64,000 nt of DNA from Dactylonectria macrodidyma (Eukaryota; Ascomycota; Sordariomycetes; Hypocreales; Nectriaceae), in contig JAGMUV010000001.1 in NCBI GenBank assembly GCA_020744425.1, forward strand, positions 1,984,001 to 2,048,000. The letters run 5' to 3'. A program made the translations under genes and the position numbers. Shown piece after piece: positions 40,127 to 50,663 of this stretch. Each line of letters opens with the position of its first letter. The first letter of the stretch is position 1. Under the pieces are notes generated by a model, which saw only the letters and a list, made by a program, of their open reading frames with translations, searched no databases and was not told the DNA's origin.

Positions 40127-40665
40127 TCAATTAGTCGGCTGTGAGTCAAATGAGGCTGTGGCTTCACCCCTTTCCATATCACCAGAATTATATGACTTTG
40201 GCACCTTCATCTTGCTAATGATATCTTTGACTATGATTGCGTCAGTAATGAAATGATGGATCATTCACCTCATCACATACCCTTGACCTTTAGATTATAG
40301 GCATGCTTTCCATATCTCAACTTGATCTTCAATTCTGACGATTGGAAAGTGAGGAAATTAAGCTTGATCGAGATATCGGAGCTAGAAACAGCTTCGACAA
40401 GTGAAGCGAAGGGCCATCGGTTCCCGAAAGCAAAGGGCCATTCGCCGAGTGATAGTTGTATCCTTATGACAGGTCCCTTGAGACACCACTGAAATCGAAC
40501 AAAGACACACTTCCAGTGGCCTAGAGGTGAAGTCTTTAGTTTCCCTTCCAGAAGGTTAATTAATAGCTGAAGATACCAAGGCTGTGTTTCAAGCCAGGTA
40601 CCCAGAAGACCCATGATGAAAAGAATGATAAAATGAAAATTAGGCAGATGGATGCCTTCCTCCAT
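40127..40665 (-). CDS. Hypothetical two-exon protein with N-terminal hydrophobic segment
   Basis: Exons 40281-40665 and 40127-40230 give 162 residues. The 50-base intron has a perfect GTATGT donor, TACTGAC branch and CATAG acceptor, in phase. Residues 8-23 (NFHFIILFIMGLLGTW) are a hydrophobic segment that may be a signal or a single membrane span. The rest is mixed, with WKCVFVRFQWCLKGPVIRI and SIKLNFLTFQSSELKIKL suggesting beta strands. No family recognised. Confidence 0.55.
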
Positions 40666-41618
40666 TTAGTGGCGACACCATATACCTAGAAAAGGAGGGT
40701 CAAGCTGTAGCTAGCGATGCAGGTGTGTCCGCTCACATTGCCTCCCTTGCAGGTGTGAGAGACGCAGGTCTGGTGCACACCCTCGAGACAAAAAGCAAGT
40801 TAAGCTGCAGCACGCTTTTGGGCTTGCATTTGCGCTGGAAGTGGAGGGGGATACGGTGAAGAGGGCTGACCGTGAACTGACGCCACCAACGCTGAGATCG
40901 AGCACTGCCAATGCAACCCTCTCCTTAATACCCAATCCTGCCTATCCTTGCCCTGTGTAGCCCTCGTCTCTCATCCCATGAATCACCACTTTGACAACGT
41001 GAAGACTCCTTCAAAGCGTGTTGCTGCCGCTTAATGCCAGCTTGTCCACCATGTTGTTGCCTTTGCAGCCCCTAGACATAATGGTTCCAAGGAGCTACGA
41101 GACAACTTTTCTCAAAAGTGTCCCAACAGGTAGCCATGAGGCTAACCGCCAGAATGCGGTGGCACGCACAGAGTGGCCCGCTGGCCACCTCGCGGGCCAC
41201 CTGGGGACCAACAACAGTACACCACCGAAGATCCTACACTCCATACGAGGTTCCGTGATCCCACTCAATACCCCACCCGAGAGCAGGGGGAAGTGACCCT
41301 GGGAGGGTGTGCAAGTAAACGGGCAACCGTGATCGTAAAGGGGGGGTGGGCGTGTAAGCCTTGGCCCGAGTTAGGGTAGTTTCCTCCAGTACGTATTCTT
41401 TCAAGTCACGTCGACACCCAGACACTAGTTGCTTCTGCGTTGCAGTCTGGTTGGTTGGGGGGCCAGTGCCTCGGGCAAGGCGAACGTGGCATTGCGACGA
41501 GTTTCTTCCGAGAGGGAACGGTATTTCTCACATATACTCGCCATCCCCCGCTCCAACTCCTTACTCCCAATACCTCGATACTCGCTATACTCTCATCTGC
41601 CATCGAAGACTCGCCAGA
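40666..41618. other. Intergenic, no supported gene
   Basis: About 950 bases between divergent genes. Frames on both strands are short and conflicting. G-runs occur near 41285 and 41340. Confidence 0.4.
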
Positions 41619-42389
41619 ATGGTACGATTACCCCCTAATTCTACCCAGCCAATCCCCAAGGATCACCAGAATCACAATGACAAGACCAAATGGCAATGGG
41701 CTATTTGCAATCTTGTTGCGTTGAGATCTGGCTCAGGCCCTGGTTTTTCGTCTTTCATGCAATGGGTCGACGATCTACATTCCCAAGCGCCTGACGCTTT
41801 TTGCAACCTGTCTCGTGATAAGCTCTACGCCTGTCTGGGATTCCGAATCCGAGGTCTGCGGAGCGCAGATATCGACAACCAGGTCGAGAAGCTCCAAGAC
41901 GATGTTAAAACACATACAGGAAAGCCATTCACGAAGGCCGCCTGTGAAGGCAGACTTGATAATCTCGAATCGATCGATTACCTCACTTGGTTACATGGGG
42001 TCAGTGGCTCTGATATCGTCTGGGGTGATCTTTACTCCGACAATTATGACCTTTACCTTGCGATTCTCCTTGGCTTGGTTCTTGCTCGCCTCGGGAAAGT
42101 TGTTGGGACCGGTGCAAAAATTACCGACGTCATCCCGAGTACCATTGAACAGTATAGGAGTGGCGAGGGACTTCTTCCTGACCCAAATGCCCCGCGATGC
42201 ATTTCGCCAGCTTCTCGCCAGCTTCCTCCTCGGCCAGCTTCTTCCCGGCCAGCTCCTCAGCACACACAGCTTTATTTTGGTCATCTCTTAGTTTGGGCTA
42301 CTGTCATTGTGCTCCTCCTTCTCCTGCTGGTCATGAATACCCTCATTGTTCTTCAACTAGCATCCCCAGAGGTCCTCAGCCTACGTTGA
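41619..42389 (+). CDS. Hypothetical C-tail-anchored protein
   Basis: A 256-residue intronless frame from the ATG at 41619 (MVRLPPNSTQPIPKD). The longer frame to 41361 lacks an earlier ATG in good context. Residues about 25-185 look like one helical domain (WAICNLVALRSGSGPGF, LYLAILLGLVLARLG). A Pro/Ser-rich linker follows. The last 30 residues contain one strongly hydrophobic span (LLVWATVIVLLLLLLVMNTL) close to the C-terminus, as in tail-anchored membrane proteins. No known family recognised. Confidence 0.6.
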   Translation: MVRLPPNSTQPIPKDHQNHNDKTKWQWAICNLVALRSGSGPGFSSFMQWVDDLHSQAPDAFCNLSRDKLYACLGFRIRGLRSADIDNQVEKLQDDVKTHTGKPFTKAACEGRLDNLESIDYLTWLHGVSGSDIVWGDLYSDNYDLYLAILLGLVLARLGKVVGTGAKITDVIPSTIEQYRSGEGLLPDPNAPRCISPASRQLPPRPASSRPAPQHTQLYFGHLLVWATVIVLLLLLLVMNTLIVLQLASPEVLSLR

Positions 42390-42524
42390 AGAAATTTTGG
42401 GGCTTTAGGAAGGGAGTTTCCGTAGGGAGAGGGTCTGGTGGATTTCCTTGAACGAAGGGTTTCAACTTGTGTTATTTAGTCCTTGCTACCCTCATTGATA
42501 TTTGCCTCCGAAACCGCCTAGACC

Positions 42525-42983
42525 CTACACAGTGCTGACCGAGCTTCTATTCTTATCTGTGCGCTTAACCAGACAAAACATACAATCGTATGTGGGGTGA
42601 TTACACTTAGTGCATTTATTATCATTTTTGATCATTGTGTGCCCACAAATGCAACACCACCCTGGGCGGGGACGCTGTCGAGCTTCCTTTTTCACGAATT
42701 GGACACTTCCTTTTCTCTTGTCGTCATTTCGCTGTCTTGTGTGAAGCTCCTTCGATATCAGGTGTTTGTCGTCGTCTCCAGGTCCTAGTTGAGGATCCTC
42801 AAGGGCGACATGTGCCTGCACCCGCCCGCCTACTCCCCTGCTATCCGTCGGTATTGAGCACTCATCGTCGCCTTTGGGTGCCAGCCGAGGACTCTTGTGC
42901 ACTGGAGGACAAAGGGTCCCCGAGGAGGCTCTCTTTCGCCTACGAATTGGCGGCTGAAGGTGCTCGTGATTTTGGTTATTCAT
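42525..42983 (-). CDS. Small protein with zinc-ribbon-like Cys cluster
   Basis: A 152-residue frame from the ATG at 42983 (MNNQNHEHLQPP). The open frame upstream has only non-ATG starts. The first 100 residues are polar and basic. The C-terminal 45 residues hold WCCICGHTMI, then CTKCNH and CMFCLVK, a three-CxxC arrangement also seen in many small fungal proteins, expected to bind zinc. A similar feature is common in proteins of unknown role that interact with nucleic acid or protein. No more specific call is possible. Confidence 0.6.
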   Translation of the reverse strand: MNNQNHEHLQPPIRRRKRASSGTLCPPVHKSPRLAPKGDDECSIPTDSRGVGGRVQAHVALEDPQLGPGDDDKHLISKELHTRQRNDDKRKGSVQFVKKEARQRPRPGWCCICGHTMIKNDNKCTKCNHPTYDCMFCLVKRTDKNRSSVSTV

Positions 42984-43279
42984 CGTGTCAAAGGCTTTGG
43001 GAGCGAGTTGCTGGCTGGCGGCGGTGGAGAGATAAAGACTGGCTCTACTTGCTGAGTGAAGATGGACGCGGATGGTGACCCGCAATAGTACCAAGTCGGC
43101 AACGGTTTGATGAGTGTGCAAGTTGAGTTTCAGCAAGGGTTGAAAATATTAGGTGTGGTTCAATGGAGCGTCGATTGTCTTTGTTGCCTTCCGGAACCAG
43201 TCGGTGAAGCATCCTGTTTCCTCGTTGGGGTTGCACTTGCATCGGATGAAAATGCTGTGTGGCACCGTTCTTGGGGTGT

Positions 43280-43305
43280 ATTGATTATCAGGACTGAAAA
43301 TCAAT
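43280..43305. repeat. Palindrome family member A
   Basis: Arms attgattatcag and ctgaaaatcaat around a two-base centre, one mismatch. It shares its core with the copies at 43465, 43711, 45253 and 48452. Confidence 0.6.
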
Positions 43306-43464
43306 CCCGCACTAGCCAAAGGCTACCTCTAAGCGAGGTTATGTTTCCACCCTACGTTCGTCAATATGAGTGAGACGGCGTGGACATCAGCTGTAGCAGC
43401 TTGGCGCCCTCTGAATATCATCCGATCAAAACCCCCCACTCTTACTAGTACATATAGCGCCTTC

Positions 43465-43508
43465 CTAGCGTGGATTGATTCTCAGGACTGAGAATCAAAC
43501 CACGCTAG
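43465..43508. repeat. Palindrome family member B, 44 bp
   Basis: Arms of 21 bases (ctagcgtggattgattctcag and its reverse complement with one mismatch) around ga. The flank gagaaccaatgcata continues the match to member D. Confidence 0.75.
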
Positions 43509-43710
43509 ACTGGCCGAGAACCAATGCATAACCAAAAGTCCCAATGTTGATCAGCGGCTTCGTATTTGACGATCCCGATGCTTGCCTCAACGTGGATCTC
43601 GCTAGATATCAATCACACGCTAATCAGAGGCTGTCTCATGCCTTCTCGTTGTCTCTTTCCTCCTCCCGACACATGTCTAAATTAGGAAAGAAGTGACGCG
43701 GCGCCCTTCT

Positions 43711-43750
43711 TGGTATGAATCGATTCCCAGTCCTGAAAATCAATCCCACA
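43711..43750. repeat. Palindrome family member C, degenerate
   Basis: tcgattcccag and ctgaaaatcaatccc face each other around tc. The flanks gacgcggcgcccttcttgg and gccaagggttgcctctc recur next to member D. Confidence 0.55.
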
Positions 43751-44349
43751 CTGGCCAAGGGTTGCCTCTCAGACTTTACAACTAATTCAAGCGCGATGGG
43801 CAAGGATGTGACTTCTAGGTCTGCCATTCTGTTCTACTGGAATGATAAAAGGCAACCATGCAGCAGGCTGGTTGCCTTCCTGCAGGTTGCACATTCAGTC
43901 CTACCTTTGCATATCATGTCTAGAACTAACGTCGCCGCTCAATCGGCGCTTTTCTTCCCTCACTTGCTACCTATGAAGTCTGATGTTCACGTCGTCTCGC
44001 CCGAATTACCGACCGGCCACATCAAACAACACAGCTCGAACACCATCGTCGTGGAATGGACCATCGACGTCACCGAGGAATACATCGTCGTCTTGGGGCG
44101 CAACGCCGCGGTCGTCGTGAAACGCACCCGCCACACCGACCTGCGACCCGCCATCATCACCATCGCTCCCAGTAGGTCTCTCGTCACCTGTTTCACCTAC
44201 ATTCAGCTTACGGGTCAAAGAATCTACTCCTTGCAGGAAAGGTTACCAATGGAGATCTAGGTCAAGAGACTTATATAATTTCACCCATCGGAGGGTATAT
44301 GCGATTTATTCTAGGCTACAGCGTGCTGACAAAATTTCACGGGTCTGGT

Positions 44350-44960
44350 CATCAAGTCTGAGGGAATGCCATCTATTTCTGAGAGGCCGCGAGATTTAGT
44401 TACTTGTCCTATGGGCGGTCCCGTCTCAGGCGCTAGCTAATGTTGAACATCAAATAACCTTGCAGGTTTTGATGCGCTTGTATCATTCTGTTGCCCGTAA
44501 CTCGTTCCTTTCCAAACCCTGCGCCCAATGTAAAATCCGAGCCGTTTTATCACCTGTTCGGCTTCCGCCGTCCTGACCTCCATCTAATCCAGGTTAATCT
44601 CCTTCTTGTTGTGACATCACTCTGAGTAATTCAGCGATAGCATTGGGCTTTTCCTGAGGACGGTCAGAAGCCACACGATAGTTTGCGATATAGTCATTTA
44701 CTGGTGTTGCTCATGTTGAGCTTCTTGGGATTGAACTGTGGCGATATAACTGAGAGGCGCTGGGGTGGAGTGCTTAGGAAGGATTGATCTTATAATGCTT
44801 GGATCTTAGGACGAGCAACTGGCGGTGAAAATGTTATCCGCAGAGTTTGCGTTATGCAAGTGAAATGCATCCTCTCAAACACATCACATTGCCGCTTGAG
44901 CCTTGCGCGCAAGGATCCGCAAAGCGTGAAGACGCAGCAGCATTCTATCTTGACGCTCAA
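44350..44960 (-). repeat. Diverged copy of the 39.3-39.9 kb segment
   Basis: 44699-44730 (actggtgttgctcatgttga) and 44840-44915 (gttatgcaagtgaaatgcat, acatcacattgccg) match 39650-39680 and 39835-39895. The ATG of the small MSNT gene and its GTAAAT donor are retained, but the second exon is short and ends after about a dozen codons. It is probably a dead copy. Confidence 0.6.
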
Positions 44961-45252
44961 GGGCGAGACAATAACCAGTGTAGGCAAATGCATGTGTCGC
45001 AGCTCGACGCGAGTTCGTCCATCACGTTATTGCCCCCGCTGCTTCTAGCTGCGCCATTATACCAAATGGCCGACCAGTTTACAATGGACAAATCGTCCCG
45101 AAAGTATCCCAAGCCGTGAGGCCGACCCGGGTATCAGAACAAATGCAGTAGCACGCAGAGCGGCTTGCTAGTCACCTCACGGCCCACTACAGGGGGAAGC
45201 GATCCTGGAAGGGTGTGAAAGCCCTTGACAGATGTAGGCAGTGGGCGCCTTC

Positions 45253-45296
45253 CTAGCGTGGATTGATTTCCAGTCCTGAGAATCAATCCACGCTAG
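45253..45296. repeat. Palindrome family member D, 44 bp
   Basis: ctagcgtggattgatttcca opens the left arm and the right arm ends cgctag, around tc. Downstream 45300-45415 matches the B-to-C interval with an internal deletion. Confidence 0.75.
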
Positions 45297-45523
45297 AGAA
45301 GCAGAGAACCAATGCATGACCAATATTGAGTCACGAAACAGGTGACGCGGCGCCCTCCTTGGCATGGATATTCTATCCCAAACTAGCCAAAGGCTGCCTT
45401 TCGGACTTAACGGTGAACGCAGGGATGTGAATGGTACGTTAAGATGAAAATGCTCATACAAGTTCGCCCATCACGGGTCAAGAGACTCCCAACCTCCTCC
45501 TCTGCTTCACTCGCTCGTCACTT

Positions 45524-46139
45524 CTAGGTGGGGCGTGCCTCTGGTTGTAGTTGCGGGAAATTGATGCTCACTAGCAAGCCGAAGACAATTCCTGCTTCCA
45601 CCTTCACCTGGCTACCTGGTGGGATACGGATATATGTCCCAGTCTTCCACGACAGAATAGACCACTGACCGTTCAGAGCAGACTGAGTAAGAAGAACAGG
45701 TTCGTAATATCCACCAGAATCCACCACAGTAGAGCCGGTGGCTGGTTTTGGTGTTGATGGATAGGTTTGCAGGTAACCCAAAGGGATAATGATGATCGTC
45801 TGGTGCGCGTAAGCGGGAATTTTCCCATGCTCGAAGAGAACGAATGGGCATTTGTGCTCAACTCTGGCGTTGGCTTGGTAGGACTCCTCGAGGTCTCTGA
45901 CAAGGGCACTTCCCTAAATATATATCAACAAATTGCTCAGTAGATGTGCCGCTTTCACATACGTGTTGTCCTCTGAAAAGTCCAAAGATCGTTTTATGGA
46001 TATCAGTTGTGTTATATTGGTGCATTTTGATTGATATGCCGTCTGTCTTGAAAAGCGTTCCCTCATCATGTTGGCTGCAGGCTTCGACAGCTTCCTTGAG
46101 AATTTGGGGGTGTGCTGGGAGAACGGTGGCCTTATCCAT
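45524..46139 (-). CDS. Hypothetical two-exon protein
   Basis: Exons 45963-46139 and 45524-45913 give 188 residues. The 49-base intron has a perfect GTATGT donor and an ATTTAG acceptor, phase 0. The ATG at 46139 reads MDKATVLPAHPQILKEAV. The protein has a helical first 60 residues, then an apparently beta-rich C-terminal part (CPFVLFEHGKIPAYAHQTII, WSILSWKTGTYIRIPPGSQ). No transmembrane segment or known family recognised. Confidence 0.65.
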
Positions 46140-47008
46140 CAAGTGTGGTTTCTGTCGAGTGCACCTTTGAGGTCGATGGCTTAGCGGGGTGTAACGCCTT
46201 CAAATATTAGGCAGGGCATCCCCTTTTTATCGTGACAGGCGCTCGCCTTGTTTCTGAGGTTCGTGGGTTCGTGGGTTCGTCCTAGACTTGGTGCAGAGGA
46301 GGGTGGCCTTGCGCCTTCGCGTGGCGCCGTCTCTGTGGTCGCTTTGATGGGGCGGCACTACTGGGCTGCGGCTAATTGCCGGTTGTGATCACGAGACTAC
46401 TTGACCCAATAGTGAAGCGGGGGGGTTAGGCGACACTTCACCAAGTTTTTGTAGTCACGGACAACTACATCAGCAACGAAGGCGCATCCAGGGCAATCAC
46501 TTAGTCCGCTCTCCAATGGCGGTCAGCTTCGTCAGATCAGAAGCCCACCTCCTCAGTCTTTTGAGGACGACCCCAAAGAGTGCAGCAGTGTCGTTGTCAT
46601 TGCCACATCATCAAGATGAAATGCCAAGCGCCGAGGTCGTAGCCGTCGAAGCGGGTCCACCCCTAACCAGCAGACCGGATCCATCAGTCGGGGTATGCGG
46701 ATGCGCATAATGGCCGAGGCCCAAGGTTGGTATCTCCTCGAAACAGGTCTAGCATGCCACGAAGCCACGGTGATGGATAGCGTCTCGAGAACGGGGTCCT
46801 TTCGCTGTAGGCAACAGCCCGGGCTCTCCGCTCGGCCAGCATGCTCACGAAAACATGGTGAGGACGGCAATTCTGCTGCACGCAATATTTGATTAGGGGA
46901 CGGAAAGAGGAATATAGCCGTTGCCTATTTGCCATTGTCCCAAGAAATCTCAGCCCCTAGAGGGGAGCCGGTTCTCCTAGCCCCGCGTCATCAGGATTGG
47001 CACAAGGA
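46140..47008. other. Intergenic, no supported gene
   Basis: Frames at 46553-46935 on minus and 46516-46892 on plus overlap and are unsupported. A short repeat gttcgtgggttcgtgg occurs at about 46259. Confidence 0.4.
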
Positions 47009-48028
47009 TTAGGTAAGACCACCACAATCCAAGCTCTGGTAGTACTCCACAGCACAATTCCCTTTGTCATACCGGTCCATCCGCTGGGTCTTCAAGTTCA
47101 TGTTGCAAATGGCTAGTTGCTCTGTCAGCTTCTTGTTCTCGATTTCTAGTGCCTGGTTCCGCTTCTGAAGCTCTTCTAATTCCTTTTTAATCTCTTCCTG
47201 ACAAGCCTTCTTCTTCTGGCGATGCCTTGCTGAAGCTCTAGCATCGATTGTCCTCTTCCTCCTTGCCGATTGCGATCCTTGAGAGTAATCGACTTGGACA
47301 GGGATTGGAGCACCGCTACCTGGAAGGGCCATGAGAAATTGTTGTCCCTTTACCCTGCCTACGGCCCCGGTGTCCAACGGTGTAGTTTCGGGCCAAGACG
47401 ACGGAGCAGCCTGTGGACTAGCTCTCTCAACCGCAAAAAATGGTTTTGCAACTATACAAGGATGACCGGGAGACTGAGACCCGGTTTCTTCACAAGTATC
47501 GAGCCCGTGCCGTTGCTGAGCTTGGGGTGAACTGGGATGAGATGACAGCATGTTCGAATGGCAGTCTTGGACCGGTTGCGATTTATTAAGCTTATATAGT
47601 TGCTGAGCTTCGGGTGTGCTGGGATGAGACGACGGCATGCTGGGATCGCAGTTTCGGGCCAGTTGTGGGGTACCGAGCTCGTAAGGTCGCTGAGCTTGAG
47701 GTGGACTAGATGATGGCATGCTGGAATCGCACTCTTGGATGGGATTACCCAGAGGGAGTGGTGCATAAGTTGCAGACGGCACCTCGGTATTGAGTGGTCG
47801 AATTGGGGCAAGAGTACATCTTTCTTCAGGGTCCAAAGCTTGGGTTTCCGAGTGAAGGATATCCTGGATTCTTAATGTCCTCTTCTGGTCTTGCTGAGCA
47901 GTAGTGTCCAGTTCAGGGTCCAAAGCTGGGGTTTCCGAGTGAAGGATATCCTGGATTCTTAATGTCCTCTTCTGGTCTTGCTGAGCAGTAGTGTCCAGTT
48001 GAATCAAAGAATCCTGAAGCACTGCCAT
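47009..48028 (-). CDS. bZIP transcription factor
   Basis: A 339-residue intronless frame from the ATG at 48028 (MAVLQDSLIQLDTTA). The basic region and zipper lie near the C-terminus at about 255-315: RRKRTIDARASARHRQKKK, then LEELQKRNQALEIENKKL. The RASARHR core corresponds to the NxxAAxxSR-type DNA-contact motif, in which Ala replaces the usual Asn. Residues 10-70 are two copies of a 29-residue unit encoded by an 87-bp direct repeat. Residues about 95-180 hold three looser copies of a Pro/Ser/Gln unit (SMPSSHPSTPEAQQLYKL). It is a nuclear regulator by family; targets unknown. Confidence 0.8.
   Translation of the reverse strand: MAVLQDSLIQLDTTAQQDQKRTLRIQDILHSETPALDPELDTTAQQDQKRTLRIQDILHSETQALDPEERCTLAPIRPLNTEVPSATYAPLPLGNPIQECDSSMPSSSPPQAQRPYELGTPQLARNCDPSMPSSHPSTPEAQQLYKLNKSQPVQDCHSNMLSSHPSSPQAQQRHGLDTCEETGSQSPGHPCIVAKPFFAVERASPQAAPSSWPETTPLDTGAVGRVKGQQFLMALPGSGAPIPVQVDYSQGSQSARRKRTIDARASARHRQKKKACQEEIKKELEELQKRNQALEIENKKLTEQLAICNMNLKTQRMDRYDKGNCAVEYYQSLDCGGLT
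47827..48000. repeat. 87-bp direct repeat within the bZIP gene
   Basis: Two adjacent copies starting cagggtccaaagct at 47827 and 47914 differ at only a few positions, so the duplication is young and frame-preserving. Confidence 0.85.
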
Positions 48029-49332
48029 GTTGGCTGACGAAAGACGTAAAGGTAATGATTATGGATAATAGTCTGCCAGCTCGCAGAACTCTTTCTTGCA
48101 GGGGGGACTTCAGTCGTACTTGTGAACTGGCGAGTCTCCGTCACCTGATATGTCGACGCGAGTTCGGCACGTTTCTGGTTGGCCCCCTGATGTCCCTGGA
48201 GGACATCAATCAAGAAGTCCCTGTCCCCTACCATTCCCGATCGGCGCGGTCATGCATAGCTCGCGTACTGGCTTCGTGCCTCCGGTAACCCAAAAGCAAG
48301 CAATCGAGTAAGCCACCCATAGCTGCATTAGCGTGCTTGGTTTCGTCAACTGATAATCTTGTCGCCGTCCATGAAGGCAAACTTCACAGCGCCGCAGGTG
48401 ATGACCACCGAGACCAACCAATGATCAATTCCTCTAACCGGGCCACTATTGTGGATTGATTGTCAGGACTGAAAATCAATCCACCTAGAGAGGCTGAGAA
48501 CCCTGCGTCATTATCAATTAGCGGCCTCATGTTTGCCGATTAGAAGAGCCAGGGTAGAACGAATTTGAAGCGGGGGGGTTCAATACGTAGCATCGCGCGG
48601 CCACCGACCGAAATGCAATGACCGCACCATCCTAGCCGAAGCACACCTGCAGGGCGGAAAAGCAAGTACCTCATCATCAGAGGTCACTTCGCGACTCGAG
48701 AGTGAAGCTGGAGACTTGCCGTTGAGGAAACTGCGCTAACTCAAATAGCGCGTTGACAGACCTCCTTCAAGACCACAGCCCGTGCGCCGCTTACTTTCAC
48801 GCCCTCCTGGGGCGTTCGAGAGGATGGTGGCCGACCCTTGCAGAGGATCTCCATGGTTGTCCTGTTAGGGGTCATGTAGGCCGCGCGGTACCTAGCAAGC
48901 CACTCTACCTGCACCGCGTGCGTGCTAACAGCTCAGTGTTGGCTCCACTCCTCGATGGCGAGGGCACTTGTGTTTGCAGTTAGGATTCAGCTAGACCAAT
49001 CCTCGGAGCGCCAGCTGTGCCCCCGCAGCCTCGGCTTTCACAACTCATGAAGTTGGTAGTTGCCTCTGAAGTACTACAGGGGGCACGCTGGTGGGAATCT
49101 GACCAAACGCATGAATGCCCTTGTCCGTTACCTCAGGCACTCAGACCCACTGGGCGCGCTTAACAGCGCGACGCCTTCCCTAAAGGGGTAATGGCTCCCA
49201 GAGGGCCTGAGAGATTTTTGACACGATTTGGTGGGCCATCCCCCAACTTCCTAATAAGCTCTCCACACTGTGTGCAGCATATACAACGTAACAACAGCGT
49301 CCCTATACAATTCAACTAAGCCGAGACGTACA
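48029..49332. other. Intergenic, no supported gene; contains palindrome E
   Basis: About 1.3 kb between divergent genes. Only the palindrome at 48452 is recognised. Short frames near 48055-48421 and 48753-48983 have no support. Confidence 0.4.
48452..48483. repeat. Palindrome family member E, 32 bp
   Basis: tggattgattgtcag and ctgaaaatcaatcca surround ga, one mismatch. The following 70 bases (gctgagaaccctgcg, agcggcctcatgtttgccga) resemble the flank of member B. Confidence 0.7.
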
Positions 49333-50256
49333 ATGGAAACATCTACATCACCTCTTTCGTCCATCCGTTCTATGAGCGACCTGTCAGCCTTCAACACGCC
49401 GTCACCTTCGCCAGAGCTCCAGGCGAATACCGACACCGGTATAGGAAGGGAGCGGCGAAATGGCACAGAGAAGCTTAACCTGGTCTGGCGATATATTTTT
49501 GACGAAATGAACTGGTCTATTGGCGACTTCGTTCATACTCTATGCACCTCTGAGGGTCAAGCGAATACGCGGAGGAAGACCGCGTTTGCCAGAGTCGCAT
49601 ATCAAGATTTGGCTGTTCTGGACGCATGCATAGGACGCTCTGGGGGTCCAGGTACAGCGGAATCTCGAGGACATTTAATTGAATATTTAGATGTCGGTGC
49701 CATAGAGCTGCGGAAGGGAATTGCGAGCCTGGCCAGGTTCAAACCCTTCCACAGGTCACAAGAGGCTGAAGATGGCGGGTTCGAGCGACTGGACATGCGC
49801 AAACTCATCGAGACTGCAGAGAAAACATGCCCCTTGCTCCTGCGGACACTCCGTGGTGTGATACAGCCTCACAGCCAAGTCCGAGGGGGCTACGACAATC
49901 TACCACCACAAGTCGACGGGGTTCTGGTCAACATTTTGGCGGTGATGTGTGGATCACAGCGGCGGAATGAGTCTTCTGGATTTCAGCTGCAGCTGAGTGT
50001 ATATCTCCATTCCAAAGGCGTTAAGCGACGGCAGATAGAGGCTCTACACCGCCTTGGGCTTTGCTGCTCATATCACAAGACACTGCAAGTGATCAAGAGA
50101 CAGTCAGAGGCAGCAGAAGAAGCGGTAACTCTGAGGGGGCAACAGCCAACCGCTGTCACTGCATACGACAACTTCGAACAGATGGAGCATGTCAAGGCTT
50201 CAGATAACGCAAGCTCTGGACCGAGAAGAACTGCAGAATCAGCATGTAGTTCCTAG
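49333..50256 (+). pseudogene. Truncated DUF6589-like gene
   Basis: A 307-codon frame from the ATG at 49333 (METSTSPLSSIRSM). Residues about 175-290 (LVNILAVMCGSQRRNESSG, SKGVKRRQIEALHRLGLC, AVTAYDNFEQMEHVK) match the N-terminal part of a large fungal family that I assign to DUF6589 by its YDNFE motif. The frame ends shortly after that motif. The following sequence in the next frame (RLQITQALDREELQ) may continue the protein, so a frameshift is likely. Full members are several hundred residues longer. These genes are often repeated in fungal genomes. The function is unknown. I judge it a decayed copy. Confidence 0.5.
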
Positions 50257-50366
50257 TTCTTCAGGGCTTGCGCTCACCATGAGTGTAAGTACCATTCCTG
50301 ATGTCTTCAAGCAATGCTGGCGAGTTCGTGGTTGCGTTGAGAATGCATGGATTGCAACCTGGAATC

Positions 50367-50663
50367 TTAGATATTGATCTGGCCTGCATAAAACATGTCT
50401 GGTAAGCTATCCCAATAGCTATCAAGAATAGGTAGACTGACCTGGTCTTCTTCTAGGAGGGTCAGCGGCATAATCATGATGCAGATTCCACCGCTTAGAG
50501 CTGGAACTGCCTGAAAGACGACACTCTTGCCCCAGCCAGTAGGCGCAATCAGGATTAGATCTTTCTGATCCACCACGAGCTTGTATACCGCCTCCACTTG
50601 TCCAGGTCGCGGCCTGAACCCTACTGTACTTTCAATTCTCGATGCCAATTGCGTCCTATCCAT
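50367..50663 (-). pseudogene. N-terminal fragment of a RecQ-like helicase
   Basis: The 98-codon frame from the ATG at 50663 reads FRPRPGQVEAVYKLVV, then LILIAPTGWGKSVVFQAVPA (Walker A, Lys in GWGKS) and IMIMPLTLLEEDQ, the start of a superfamily 2 helicase core. It then runs into YAGQINI and a stop, without motif II or later motifs. A similar YAGQIS tail occurs in a frame at 50931-51116. It is a broken remnant, commonly seen near fungal mobile DNA. Confidence 0.6.

Larger units (their letters stand above)
42984..44349. other. Repeat-bearing intergenic region without supported gene
   Basis: It contains three members of the palindrome family (43280, 43465, 43711). A plus-strand frame 43715-44260 begins inside a repeat copy, and a minus-strand acidic frame overlaps it at 44006-44218. 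Neither has a convincing start. Confidence 0.4.

Noticed and set aside
43715..44260. 181-codon plus-strand frame
   Set aside because: It begins inside palindrome copy C and shows no recognisable domain; an opposing acidic frame is equally open.
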